NCBI RefSeq assembly: GCF_947172395.1
Contig: NC_069091.1
Location: 4,030,001 to 4,094,000 of the forward strand
Reading direction: 5' to 3'
Length of the DNA stretch: 64,000 nucleotides
Source: Bicyclus anynana
Lineage: Eukaryota; Arthropoda; Insecta; Lepidoptera; Nymphalidae
A program made the translations under genes and the position numbers. Positions 10,667 to 22,628 of this stretch are shown piece after piece; within the stretch, counting starts at the first letter, position 1; every line of letters starts with the position of its first letter. The notes beneath the pieces were generated by a model. The model had not been told where the DNA came from. It saw only the letters and a list, made by a program, of their open reading frames with translations, and did no database searches.

Positions 10667-11030
10667 GTCTAGTCTGGAGGTAAGCTTTGAACGGGAAGGA
10701 ATTTACTTTTTCGGCAAAGACGTACTGCGAAGAGACGAACTGAGAAGAGTTTAGTCTGGAGGTAAGTTTTGAACGGGAACAATTTACTTTATCGGCAAAG
10801 ACGTACTGAGAAGAGTCTAGTCTGGAGGTAAGTGTTGAACGGGAACAATTTACTTTATGGGCAAAGACATACTGAGAAGAGTCTAGTCTGGAGGTAAGAT
10901 TTAAACGGAAAGGAATTTACTTTATCGGCAAAAACGTACTGCGAAGAGACGTACTAAGAAGAGTCTAGTCTGGAGGTAAGTTTTGAACGGGGACAATTTA
11001 ATTTATCGGCAAAGACGTACTGCAAAGACA
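10667..11030 (+). repeat. 66/82-bp tandem array, units with a splice-donor-like core
   Basis: Five starts of AGTCTGGAGGTAAG lie at 10671, 10753, 10819, 10885 and 10967, giving spacings of 82, 66, 66 and 82. The long units contain an extra 16 bp (a second copy of the GAAGAGACGTACT segment). Each unit goes on with TTTGAACGGGAA and TTTACTTTATCGGCAAAGAC. GAG|GTAAG is the consensus 5' splice site, present in every unit. No function is shown. Confidence 0.9.
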
Positions 11031-11147
11031 CTACCACCTGTACCACCAATGCGTACATTTTTTTATTCATTACAGCAATTCTTGTATCTCACTTATATAA
11101 TAATAGCCTTTGTTTGATTGTTCTTCTAAGCAAAGAGTATACATACA

Positions 11148-11360
11148 GGTGATACCTTCGTAATTTCGAATCGTACGGTCCCAGGTTCGAACCTCTACCG
11201 GGACTATCGGGATATTCGATATGCTTTTGTTTCAATGACTTAGAAAGCTGGTGGTATTATATCACCGCACCACGAGTACCGCGATAAACCGGTGCGTCTA
11301 TCCGGGTTATGGTTTATATCCGATAAAGATCGGTACATAATCAAATATAACCTAAAATAG
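11148..11360 (+). mobile_element. Possible tRNA-derived SINE fragment
   Basis: A B-box-like GGTTCGAACC inside a T-arm-like stem (GGTCCCAGGTTCGAACCTCT) is followed by non-coding sequence with GGTGCGTCTATCCGGGTTAT. Only one copy is present in the window, so family status is a guess. Confidence 0.3.
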
Positions 11361-11494
11361 TCCACTTGCATTGATGAGCTAAATCCCCTCTCGTAGAAGA
11401 ATAGGCTCTAGTGGACAAATGGGCAAACAATGATATTAAATACTATTAGATGTGTTACTAGCGCATGAAAAATAAGGCGTTCAAAAGAGGAAAT

Positions 11495-11810
11495 TTATAG
11501 TCAACGCAAATGTTAGTCGTGGTTAACAACGAATGTTACTTAAACAAATAATATCATAATATTGTCTACAATGTCGAGTTGTGTGTTCAGGAAGTGTAAA
11601 TACTATAAATACATAAATATATACTCAGAAGCACAATTAGCCGCCCTCTGTAATATGACTCGAGTATATTAAAGTGGGCGGATAATTGTGTCTCTGAGTA
11701 TATAATGGTTTTAAAGGCAAAAATTGTGCCTGTGTGCGCTTGTAGCCTATTATTCGGATCACTTTTTGCGGTGATTTTGTAGGGACGTAACCGATCTATA
11801 GATATAAAAT
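11495..11810 (+). repeat. Dispersed repeat J, copy 1, with an inserted 87-bp foldback
   Basis: It aligns with 31800-32118: AACAACGAA-GTTA-TTAAACA, then ATGTCGAGTTGTGTGTTCAG and CACTTTTTGCGGTGATTTTG. Within it, 11618-11704 is extra sequence relative to copy 2 and forms a foldback with 29-bp arms. No ORF; class unknown. Confidence 0.6.
11618..11704. mobile_element. 87-bp foldback (miniature inverted repeat)
   Basis: Arms 11618-11646 (TATATACTCAGAAGCACAAT...) and 11676-11704 (...ATTGTGTCTCTGAGTATATA) pair over 29 bp with about three mismatches, around a 29-bp spacer. It is absent from the related repeat copy at 31800-32118, so it behaves as a mobile insertion. Confidence 0.65.
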
Positions 11811-12320
11811 AATCATTGACTGATAATCGTGACTGTTAGATATGAAAGCTTATCCCATTCATTCAACACCAACACTTTTGTTCCCATATCTATCATTGTC
11901 GGTGCCGAATAATATTTTCGAAAACGTTCGCACAAAATGTTCTTGTTTACCTCAGCATCTGGTTAATTTATGTTCGAATCGCACGATTCATTCGGAGTTC
12001 CGAACTCATTCGCTTATAAAACCCCCATTCGGAATGGAGATCGTTCGTTTCATTAACTCGATTGAAATTTAGTAGCAACGAACTCTTTTGTTCTAATAGC
12101 AATCGCTTTTACATATAAAACGACTACACTGTAAGCTTAGCTTTGTGAAGAGGAACGGCTGGAATGAACCAATTACATTTTATTTACCGTACCCGGAACA
12201 TTATCTGAAAATGTATCCATAAAAGATTCGAGGTTTCCTTCTTTTGTTTGAGAAAGATTCCTTCCATCTGAAAAACCAAAATAATTATATAAAACGTAAC
12301 GCTAACGTAAACGCTTTTTT

Positions 12321-12630
12321 GACGGCCTCCGTGGCGCAGTGGTATGCGCGGTGGATTTATTGACGGAAGTCCTGGGTTCGATCCCCGGCTAGGCCGATTG
12401 AGGTTTTTCTTAATTAGTCTAGGTCTAGCTGGTGGAAGGCTTCGGCCATGGCTAGTTACCACTCTACCGACAAAGACGTACCGCCAAGCGATTTAGCGTT
12501 CCGGTACGATGTCGTGTAGAAACCGAAAGGAGTGTGGATTTTCATCCTCCTCCTAACAAGTTAGCCCGCTTCCATCTTAGATTACATCATCTTAAAGTAA
12601 CTTGTAAAAAAGGATAAAAAAAAACGCTTT
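12321..12630 (+). mobile_element. SINE family 2, full-length copy
   Basis: It begins with the tRNA-like head (GTGGCGCAGTGGTATGCGCG, GGTTCGATCCCCGG), then the family body and an A-rich tail from about 12607. Head, body and tail are all present. Confidence 0.85.
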
Positions 12631-13013
12631 TCTTTCTATCCCTCGGAAATAATAAGTTTTTTTTATAGATGAAAGGTACCCCATATACATTTATGTACCT
12701 GACACCGAGTATGCAAAGTATTATGATGACACTTGATTAGTTGAAGCGTTAAAGAAAAAAAATTACTTTATTTGTATGGGTTGTAAGAGGTGATATCCAC
12801 TTATGTGATGGGTTTGAACTCGGATATGCTTCTCTGATTTATGTACTCGTTAAACTTCAACGGTGAAGGTAAATAAATCTTGAGGAACACACTTGTACAT
12901 CTGACAATCCTTCGTAATATTTTCAAAATATGAAGTAACCACAAGAGAGAAGACATTTGCATTCATTAGTGAGTCAATGAATGGTCATCTATTTGTATAC
13001 ACTTTGTATTTAA

Positions 13014-13216
13014 CTAGCTGACGCGGCGCGGTATTCACCCGCGTGGTTCCCGGTCCCGTAAGAATATGGGGATAATATATCCTATAGCTATAGCCTAGCT
13101 TTCCAGGATAAATGAGCTATATAACACTGAAAGAATTTTTCAAATCGGACCAGTAGTTCCTGCGGTTAGCGCGTTCAATCAAACTGAAAAACTCTTCAGC
13201 TTTTTATCATTAGTAT
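13014..13216 (+). mobile_element. Helitron-like fragment (family E)
   Basis: Opens with CTAGCTGACGCGGCGCGG, continues with CACCCGCGTGGTTCCCGG and AGTAGTTCCTGCGGTTAGCG, and ends near TTATCATTAGTATA. The same order of blocks is seen at 36403-36598 and, inverted, at 7883-8050. Confidence 0.55.
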
Positions 13217-13770
13217 ACATTTTATTATTTAGTATTTGATCCTAATACCAGAATATTTATGAATATTTGACGCAGTACCGGTACGTGTTAATAACTTAAA
13301 ATTCTTAACTACCCCGAGGCAAGGACTTCTATGTTTTAAAACAAAACATTCCCAACTGCGCCAAGAGCTTTTAGGAACAAAACATAATTATTATACAAGC
13401 ACTATTTGTTCTTCAACACACTGACCTACATGTTCGTAAATATTACCCTGTAGTAGAGACGTCAAAGCTTTTCTAATTAAAGTATACCACAGAAACAACT
13501 TGCTAACTCCAGGTATGTTCGTAGGGAAATTATGTGCAGTGTTCCAAGACTAGTAAAGTGAAGTAAATTTTGTTGAAGTTGTGATTGCAATGCATTGTTT
13601 GTTGTGATTTGAATTGTTTTTGTTCTAACATGCATAGAAGTGATTACAATGTGGTGTATTTTAAAACATACTCGAAAGTGTTTCATAATACTAATTGTTC
13701 ATCTATCTCCAGGTCTCAGTAGATCCCGGTTCTGTGGGAATATGGAGACAGACATAAAATATATATAAGA

Positions 13771-14229
13771 CTAGCGGACGCCTGCGACTTCGTCCGCTTG
13801 GAAATCAATGTAAACTTTCAAGCCCTATTTCACCACTCTAGGGGTTGAATTTTAAAAATTTTCGAATCACATTATATTTCGTAGTTTTTTCATGATTTAT
13901 GAACTAATTTTTAAAACTGTAACTCTTAAATGAAGGACTTTCCATACTAACTTTTAACCCCTATTTTCCCACCTTTTTATTTTATTTTCGCAATAAAACG
14001 TATCCTATAACCTTTTTCGTATTATGGTCTTAAACCGTGCCAAGTTTCATTTCAATTCATTTAGTAGATTCAGCGTGATGCCCGAATAACAAAAAAAAAA
14101 ACACGGACAGATAGACAGACAAAAAAATTGCCACCAACAAAAGTTTTCAAAATATCTTCAATGTTCAGAATTGGTCTTGCTACAGTTTTATTATAAGTAT
14201 CCTTAACTAGATTTTCCGTTTTGATATAA
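13771..14229 (-). mobile_element. Helitron-like element (family D)
   Basis: Minus-strand reading ends in the hairpin GCGGACGAAGTCGCAGGCGT then CCGCTAGT. Inside are blocks shared with 52700-53057: a GGACTTTCCATAC/GGAAAGTCCTTC pair and TGTGCCAAG followed by a run of T or A. No coding potential. A TC...CTAG structure suits a non-autonomous Helitron. Confidence 0.5.
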
Positions 14230-14656
14230 GTAATACAGTCTTATTCGGTACAAGTGGACTAATTTTCCATCACGATCAGAATAACTCCGCTCAACACAAG
14301 ACTTTTAATTTTGTATTAGTTTGGCCATTAGCAAAATTATAAAAAATGTTTATTGTTTTTTTTTTATGTTTGATGTTCATTCGATTAAAGAATAAAGTAT
14401 GTAGTAAGTAGTATTTTAAGAAAACATTTAAAAATTTTCAGTTTGATGCTCAAATATAATCAAAGGAACAAGAATGAAAATTTTCTTTAATGGTTAATCA
14501 CAGAGTAACCAGAGAGTCTTTAAAAACTGCGTGCAGTGAAGCCGGTGCAACCCATAAAAAAATGTCACGCGTCTCCTTGACATCCGCATATACAAACTTC
14601 TTTCATAATTTGTATTTCAAAAGTTAACACTAACAACAATTAAATACAAATTAAAC

Positions 14657-14869
14657 GATCATTATGTACCTATAACGTCATCAATTCGTACCATTTTGTA
14701 TGGTTTTTCAGGGATCCGTGGCAGCGCCGCTAATCTGACTCTTTAAATCCCTGTATCCCGAAAGTAATGATCGCAGATATCCTGTTACTTTTACAAAATT
14801 GCTTTACTATTAGCATACTCCTAATTTATATACAATTAAAAAAAAACTGTCATCATCCCTATTATATTA
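14657..14869 (-). repeat. Dispersed repeat F, minus-strand copy
   Basis: Inverted copy of 6098-6307, about 8.5 kb away. The two copies together could form a large hairpin, but divergence suggests two old insertions of one family. Confidence 0.65.
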
Positions 14870-17528
14870 AAAAAATAAATTGAGTGGGTCGCAGTTATTT
14901 ATCAATATTATTCGAAATAAATAATACATTGTGTCAAAAGTACTACACTTACGAGAAAATGTATTTTAAAATACTTAAAATAGGTCACCAATTAAGTTTA
15001 AAAGTAGGCACGAGAATATTATTGCTTCGATATGAATTCTCTTGTTTGTGCTTTTCATAATTAATATGGATTACGTTCCTTGCATTTCGATTATGAGAAT
15101 TGGGAATACTCACGTTCGGGAAAATTAAATTTCTCATTAAAACCCCTTTACCATTCGGAAAATGTCATTCGTCATTTCACTACCTGATAATATTAATTAA
15201 TTTTATGTGGAGCTAAAATAGATTTGATTTGAAGTGATAAAGATGACATTGCGTCCAGCTAGAAGTTAGTAGTTAGATTAAATGAAAATTAAAATACGTA
15301 TACATTTCTTTGTAATCCAAGCAAGTAAAATACAACACAAAACTAAACCATAATGTCTGAACATCTTATTACTCACTATATCTTAAATGCAACATGAGAC
15401 TTGTCATTGGTTAGTAAAGTATTTTAGTGGCTAAGCCGCTACACCGATTTTGACAAAAATAACAAGATACACACCATAATTGCATCTAGATTGATAGAGA
15501 TCCTCCTCCGTGAGTCGTAATCCTCATGTGTGAGGGTCGTGACCACCTCCATTAATCAAGTGATCAATTGATAGAGATCAATCAATTGATAGAGATACGT
15601 GATACGTTTATTAAAAAGTGTTATGTTTATAAAGAAAGTTAATATCCAAATAACTTTTCACTTAGCCTAAAGAAAGCGAAGATTGAGTATAAAGAGAGGA
15701 ACTTTAGAAACTTTGAAAAATTATTATAGCCGCTATCTTACCGGAGCACTAAGTCGCTCTAACGTCAAAAACACTTCGAAATCTAATATTCTTCTAGTTG
15801 ATGGGAGAAAAGAATTGGATTGGCATCCATTGGAGTAGATGCACCAAAGTTCCGGTTAAAAGAGCTCTGAAAATGTTAACCCTGCTCTTCAGTAGGATGA
15901 CATTAAGATTCGATTAACTGCCCACTCCTTTTCCATTCACGTTTAAGCTAAGCGATTAAACGGCCACGAAATTAGCAAGTATAAGCAAACTGTTACTTAA
16001 TAAAGGTTGTTAGGGGTTTTTGAAACTAGACTAAATTCACAAGAACGAGTATACCTACACTAGAGAAATACAACTTCGATACTTACTTTTACTTTATTAA
16101 CATAATATAAACGTAGATGAGATAAATCGTATAAAAACTAGGTACATACGGGTAGTTACACCACTTATAACTCCATCAAATCGACTGAACGGATATGAGT
16201 GTACAAATTCAAATGGGCTTAGTTTACAAACGTTCCTGAAACTATATGCTACTTTTTATCCGGATATTGCTACGGAACCAGATGTGCAGTTCACAGCTAA
16301 TAAAAACATACAAGTCATGTCACAGCTCAAATAAATAAACTCACTAGCTCGTATAACACGCTAGTTCCATGGCCTTTGATACACAAACTGGCGCACGCGT
16401 CGAGCGGTTTTTCTAAGTGAAAACAAATGCTCACTTACCACCCGCCGAGGAAAGCTCAGCTATTTATTCAAATAAAACTACGAGAACATAAGAACCCCTC
16501 TCTTAGGGGGAGCTTAGTGGAATGAAATAGCTCGATGCATTCTTGCTTTCAGTACATTGTCAAATATTTTACTTTGTCTTCTTGTGAAAACGTGAATTTG
16601 CATATATTATTTGTTCGGGGTTCCTTTAAATAATATTAAAGTGGTCTCGAAAAGCTTTTTGTTTCTCTCAGACGAAAATGTGCAGACGTGGTTTTTGTGA
16701 CCTTTTTCTTAATGTACTTTGTTTTATTTCTTTATCGTATAGATACACTAGTTTATAAAAAAAAACAAATATAATCTATATTTACCAATAATATCTCCTT
16801 CGATTGAAGTAGTTACGAGTACTACTTAACATACAAAAAAATTAAAAAACAAAATTACTTTAGCCCCTAGAGGCTGAAATGGTTGTTTAGCCCCGCTGTG
16901 GAGCGGTAATATGACAGCGTTTTTGAGCAAGAGTAGTGAAAACTTCATTTATATATTACAATAAACGTTTTTAAATACATCTACAACCCATTTGAGTAAT
17001 CGTGTCTATATTATAAAGTAACAAATGTTTTAATAAAATGGTCCATTTGGACCAACAATTCCAGTTACGCTAAATAAAATAGCGATTAAGGGTTTTTTCT
17101 ATTATTTAAACAATATGCATGGATCTTGTTTTAAAAGAAACCATTTTTGGTTGAATATTTTTAACTGAATTGTGTCATTTACGTGTAGAAAAAGATCCAA
17201 ACGAGATACACCAAGTAACCGTAGGTACGCAAGTCGCGATGCTAATGCGACCATCAATCATTGTTAGCCTTCCCACCCCAACGCCGACCTTCGCGAGTTC
17301 GCACCTCGAGTGGTCTTTAAATATAAACTGCGTATAATATTTCAAAGTAATGTTCGCATGGTTAAGTGTTGATTAACTTTAAAAGATAATGCGAAAGTAC
17401 GAGTACTGGGTACCGAAGTTACTTTTTAGGTTGCGAAGGACTTTTGTTTACGCTTTATAGAGACTGTGTTTGCCAGATATTCCAAATTTTTCAAAGGCTG
17501 AAACTTTGTCAGCCCATGGTAATACCAG
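14870..17528. other. Unique-looking AT-rich stretch, no gene found
   Basis: About 2.7 kb in which I could support no coding exon, RNA or full repeat. A small direct repeat (TCAATTGATAGAGAT twice near 15565-15596) and a piece with GTGAGGGTCGTGACC near 15528 are present. Host introns or distal regulatory DNA cannot be excluded. Confidence 0.45.
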
Positions 17529-17802
17529 AGGTAAGTTTTTTTTTCTTTACAAGTTAGCCTTTGACTACAATCTCAGCTGATGATAAGTAATGATGTAATC
17601 TAAGATGGAAGTGGACTAACTTGGAGGAAGATGAAAATCCACACCCCTCTCGGTTTCTACACGACATCGTACTGGAACTCTAAATCGTTTGGCGGTACGT
17701 CTTTGTACGTCTTTTGGTTTAGCCTCCCACCTGCTAGACCTGAACCAATTAAGAGACTTCAATCGGTCCAGCCGGAGATCGAACCGAGGACCTAAGTCTC
17801 GT
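17529..17802 (-). mobile_element. SINE family 2, diverged copy lacking the head end
   Basis: Minus-strand copy with tail, body and the B-box region, ending near CTAAGTCTCGTGG where the A-box side should lie. It has more mismatches than the copies at 9080 and 12321, hence older. Confidence 0.8.
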
Positions 17803-18434
17803 GGAGAGAGACAAATAGATATACAAATATATAAAAAAGCTATTTAGGGTTTTGCAATAAAAATGTATAAATTAATGAAATCATTTGTTAAATTGATTAG
17901 AAATAAAAAATCACAACCCTTTTGGTTTTGTCGTAGTCGGGTAAACGATACGAGAATAAAACCTAAAAACCACCACACACAGTCCTTTACTTGTTCAGGA
18001 CTTACATACGACACAAGTCGTCATGAGTTTATTGCATTTGAGCACTCAAAAACCGGCCGACGGTATATGCTTGTAGGTACATTTACTTCTTTTGTTTCCG
18101 TATTCCGTGTACGCTTCCTAAGCGAATAAAAGGCGGCAGTTAAATTGAAATATGTACACGATGCACGAGCGTACGTGGGGCTACGACGGAGTTTCTGACT
18201 CTATCTGACATTGCTACTCTGTGTCTACTATGTAATATGTATTACGTGTGTAGATCGGACACAGATATTCTTACAAACAGGAGTAGTACCTGTATTAGTA
18301 GGTATAGGCTGAGTTTGTTGTGGGCTCTTCTCGGACCAAGGCGCGTTTGGTACCCTCGTAACTTTAATTTAAAATTTTCGACTATTATTACCACCATTAG
18401 ATTAAATTAAATTTTGACATATACCTGACCTTTG
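17803..18434. other. No recognised feature
   Basis: An 88-codon open stretch at 17863-18129 has no family resemblance and a composition like the flanks; I do not call it a gene. Confidence 0.45.
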
Positions 18435-18608
18435 ACTTATACAACTAGCACGTACGCACGTAGTTCCCGTTTCCGTGGGAATACAGGGATAAAATGTAGC
18501 CTATATTACTCACTGATAATGTAGAATTCCATTGGTGAAAGAGTAAAAGGGTTAAAATTCGTCCAATAGTTACAGAGCGGATTCCAAATCCAAAATATCA
18601 AGTTTTAT
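18435..18608 (+). mobile_element. Helitron-like fragment (family E relative)
   Basis: Contains TAGTTCCCGTTTCCGTGGGA, then ATACAGGGATAAAATGTAGC, as in the fragments at 28975 and 62872. No ends could be fixed. Confidence 0.45.
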
Positions 18609-18715
18609 CTTTTTATATATGAATAATATATGTTTAGTTTTGCTGTGGGAGTCTCAGTTCAGAAGACTGAGACTCCCACAGCAAAACTAAACATATATTA
18701 TTCATATACAAAAAC
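18609..18715. repeat. Near-perfect 43-bp-arm foldback
   Basis: Arms 18616-18658 and 18666-18708 are exact reverse complements over 43 bp, around a 7-base loop (TCAGAAG). One mismatch further out, five more base pairs (T-run against A-run) extend the stem to about 49 bp. No target duplication or sister copy is seen in the window. It may be a young foldback or a template-switch inversion. Confidence 0.9.
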
Positions 18716-19082
18716 GAGGGCCAACTGCTTCTACAAATGTAGGTACAAATTGACGAAAAATATATATAAAAGCCCATCGAAATCTAAATAAAACATACTT
18801 TTTGATTGTTCATAAAAAACATGCCATAAAAATCCACGATCGATATTAATGCATAATGGAAACGTAAAAAATATCAATACAGTCCTTTGACATAAAAAGC
18901 CTGCTATCAAAATATTTTTAAACACGTAACGAAATAACGCGTATCACACGGCCGTTACACCCCGTAACCATAGACTAGTGAAAAAATGTCGACGTTCATT
19001 CTAAAGTAACAGTAATCAGACGGCAAATAGATAAAGCTAACAACTATTCTTTCCGAAACAAGATATGCATATTAAAATAATG

Positions 19083-19166
19083 ATTTTTTTTTAATTCTTT
19101 ACAAGTTAGCCCTTGTCTACACTCTCACCTGTTTATAAGTGATGATGCAGTCTAACGGGCTAACAA
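19083..19166 (-). mobile_element. SINE family 2, 3'-end fragment
   Basis: Only the tail and last 70 bp of the family are present (CAAGTTAGCCCTTGTCTACA), ending at CTAACGGGCTAAC. Confidence 0.7.
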
Positions 19167-19512
19167 ACTTAATTATATTGTAGAAAACAATCTTCTATCA
19201 ATTGTCTGTAATATTAAAGATGCCACTCATCATCAGATCATTCTGATGATGATGATATACACATTTTTCTCATATATGTTATCTATAATAAATAAGAAAT
19301 GATATATGTTTTTCGGCTCTTCTCAGTGGCTTTCTGAAAATCAGTCAGTATGTATAGTATAGTAGTATAGTAAGTCAAGTTTATCTGTATGCCTTCTAGA
19401 CTCTAGTACATACTGATAAATTTAACGTTAAAAAGTACTTGTAAACTTTTTCTTTAATAAACGGAGTTTATTTGATTTAGATTAACTGAAAAGATCACGC
19501 GATCACACAATA

Positions 19513-19652
19513 TATCCTCTCTCTACTCTCTACCCCTCTATCCCTCTACCCCTGTATCCCTCAATCCCTCTAGCCCTCTATCCCTATATCCCTCTATCCC
19601 TCAATCCCTCTATCTCTATATCCCTCTGTCACTATATCCCTCTATCCCACTA
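19513..19652 (+). repeat. Short-period minisatellite, CCCTCTAT-like units
   Basis: Irregular repeats of about 8 bp (CCCTCTAT, CCCTCAAT, CCCTATAT) over 140 bp. The units are pyrimidine-rich on the plus strand. Confidence 0.85.
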
Positions 19653-20917
19653 ACTTTCGATCTACTGGTTGTACGTACTGTCGCTAACTGCAACTTTTCC
19701 CTTAGTCTGTGGCGGTATCGCAATCTGGTTTATACCGACCCTCAGCGGCCACTGCTGGAGATTAAACGGCTCACACGTGACACCACATTATTGCCTCGTT
19801 TTATGTTTTCATAAATCCTCGGTAAACGCTAAAGGAGCGGCTGAAATCGGATAGGTTAAAGCTCTAATGATTTTATCGGACTTCAAAAAGGAAGTTTTGT
19901 ATTCGACCTGTATGTATGCTTGTTTGTATGTCCGCGATTGTCTTAAAGTAATTTGTAGAAAGTAGATATACTGTAGTACAAGTAGTAGTAGTAGTAGTAC
20001 AAATAGAGTAGTAGTTACACTGTTTAATGAAGGAAGAAAGTCACTGATTAATTTAATATTTCAACAAGTTTGATTATCGAACATTTTTGTAAACGCGTTT
20101 CAACGTTGGTTGGCCAAATTTTTAGGAGAAGTACAATATACATATAACAAAGTTTGAGCCCATTTTGATAATAAAAATAAAAATTGCACAATCAGGTTTT
20201 TCAAAAAATAATAACCTACCCAGGAATCAACAAAAATTTAGGAGAAAAAAACACATATTCAAAAATTATTTCTTGAATACGTGTTTTTTCACGATTAGAT
20301 CGTGAAAGATTGGTAAAATTCTATGGAAATGGATGCAAAGCATTTTTTTTAATTAAATGATACATAAATAATACAACCTGTATAACGTTCAAAAATTGAA
20401 ACATTCTGTTTAAGGTGTAAATTTAAAGCCTATGCCGTGATGAAATTCCCTCTTTTATACCGGGTGAGTTATCGCCCTTTGCGCTGTCGCTAATGTGTTT
20501 CATCTATCATCCAAATCTCCTCGATATTGGATTTTTTTCTTTGAAATGCTATTCTGTGACGTTTTTACAGTTCACTTCGCTCTAGCACCTAGTTTTTATG
20601 TTACTTCGCAGTACAGTGGGACATTTCTATTCGATATTGGTTATTCAAATGTAAAAATTCAATTTATCTTCAAAGTTAAAGGTACTTATTAATACCATTA
20701 AATATTCTTTATTCTGGTTGTTTCCGCCCGCGTCACCGCATGGCTCCACGGAAGACCAGCGCCGGTCTGGTGGATCCAGCACTAGCATAACACATGCTGA
20801 GTGGTTGCCATTTTGGTTCCACACATATTGTGTTTAGCTATTAATATCTAAAGTTAAGTTATATTTATTTTTGGAGTTTACTCCTTACGAATCGATTTTT
20901 CGTAAAGAGCGATAGAT
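19653..20917. other. No gene recognised; small dispersed repeat inside
   Basis: A (GTA)n run lies at about 19985-20001. The 38-bp stretch from about 20463 (GAGTTATCGCCCTTTGCGCT, then GTCGCTAATGTGTTTCAT) recurs inverted at about 55923-55962. No exon could be supported. Confidence 0.5.
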
Positions 20918-21022
20918 TATAGTCTAAATTAACATAAGCTACTTTTTATTCCGGAAAAATCTATGATTCCCGAGAGAAAAACTAAATTCCACGCGGACAA
21001 AGTCGCGGGCGTCCGCTAGTAG
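20918..21022 (+). mobile_element. Helitron-like 3' fragment (family C)
   Basis: Ends with ACGCGGACAAAGTCGCGGGC then GTCCGCTAG|T, the family hairpin and terminus. The 5' part is missing. Confidence 0.6.
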
Positions 21023-21263
21023 GTAATAAATAAGCCTGTATATTAAATATAACGGATTTGCAAATTAATTAATAGAATAACAAAGGAAAACTTAGTGATC
21101 CAAGTCTGTAATCTCTCAAGGGGCTTACAGTCTTTGCAAAGCAGATTATATGAGCGTATGAAAAGGTTTCCTGCGTGACTTTCCGGATTCGCTTTTGGAC
21201 AAAGTTTTGTAAGTAAGTACATAAGCATTTCTGTAATGTAGATACATACGCTTATAGAAATAC

Positions 21264-21489
21264 TAGCGGACGCCCGCGACTTCGTCCGCGTGGAATTTAC
21301 TTTTTCACGAATCCCGCGGGAAAACGTGGTTTTTTCCGGGATGAAAAGATACCTATGTGTTAATCCAGAGTAAAATCTATTTCTATTCCAAATTTCAGCC
21401 AAATCGCTTCAGTAGCCGCAGCGTAAAGGAGGAACATACATACTTACACATTTACACACAAACTTTCGCCTTTATAATATTAGTGTGAT
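21264..21489 (-). mobile_element. Helitron-like element, full family C copy
   Basis: Inverted relative to the copy at 6617: it starts CTAGCGGACGCCCGCGACTT and ends TTTATAATATTAGTGTGA. It lies only 240 bp from a plus-strand fragment, so the two form an imperfect inverted pair. Confidence 0.65.
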
Positions 21490-22046
21490 TAGTAAGAACT
21501 TATGACCACTAAAAAACTCCTTGAAAAATCTTTAACGGAGTTTTGATAGGTTGGAGTTCCATCATAATCGTAAAATACAACCAAACGACACGTCAACAAC
21601 AACAGCAAAACCGGAAATATCGCTGTCGCTTTCGTTGCGTTGGGACAAAAGAGTTGAGACTGGGATTACGCCACCGCCATTGGTCGACATTTTGCCTATT
21701 TCTATTCACGAACTATGTCATTGGTCGTATGCTAGGTAGGTAGGCCCTTCACATCAAAAAAGCCTTACTACTTGACCTTGTCCATAGTACATTACCGAAT
21801 GACTTCTCGGTTATTCCTACTAACGATTGATTTTTTAAACTGTTGAAATAGCTCATAGATAAAGGAGAAGACCTTTTGCCTATGTTAAGTTAAAACCGTT
21901 GTCAAGTTGCACAGATGTTAAGCTTTATATTGTCACTAATTTAACTGACCGCCAAGTGTTTTTGAGTGGTACAGGTAAACGTTGACTGGCGTAGCGGAAA
22001 TGGATGTAGCGGTACTACTTCCTCAGATAAATTGTGTCACAAAGAG

Positions 22047-22332
22047 CTCTCATCGTCATCATCATCATTATCAACCCATATTCGACTTGCTGTCGAGCTC
22101 GAGTCTCCTCTCAGAATGAGAGGGGTTAGGCCAATACTCCACCACGCTGGCCCAATGCGGCTTGACAGAATTCACACACGCAGAGTGTTAAGAAAATTCT
22201 TATACAGTTTTCCTCACGATGTATTTTCTTCACCGTTTAAGACACGTGATATTTAATTTCATAAAATGCACACAACTGAAAAGATGCAGGTGCATGCCCC
22301 GGACCGGATTCGAACCCACACCCTCCGGAGTT
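22047..22332 (-). mobile_element. SINE family 1, nearly full copy
   Basis: Minus-strand copy with the 3' tail (ATCATCATCATTATCAACCC on the plus strand), the conserved GAGTCTCCTCTCAGAATGAG block and the B-box GGATTCGAACCC. It stops before the A-box end. The family is tRNA-derived, about 310 bp when complete, and ends in a short TGATAATGATG repeat. Confidence 0.8.
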
Positions 22333-22628
22333 CTACTAAGTCTACTACTAAATTAGACTAACATCGTATTTACACAAGATAGAATATGTGTCTTTAACAG
22401 CGACTAAATTCTAAAGTAAGACTTTCCACTTCAGAACCTCACTGTCAAGAGATAACGTATTGCCTCATAATGTGCTCGTGAACCAAGCACCTACTTGTCT
22501 ATTCAGAAAAATGTACCGTCGCTTTTCTTATTCTACTAATTTAATGCAATTTTTCTGTTTTACTTGTTTCTTTGTATATAAAATAGAAGAGTCCATTAAC
22601 CTCTAATTACACTCTATTATAATGAATT

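Noticed and set aside
10667..11030. CRISPR-like array
   Set aside because: Units are direct tandem copies with no unique spacers, and the DNA is eukaryotic.
17863..18129. 88-codon protein gene
   Set aside because: No domain, no splice context, and composition like the flanks.
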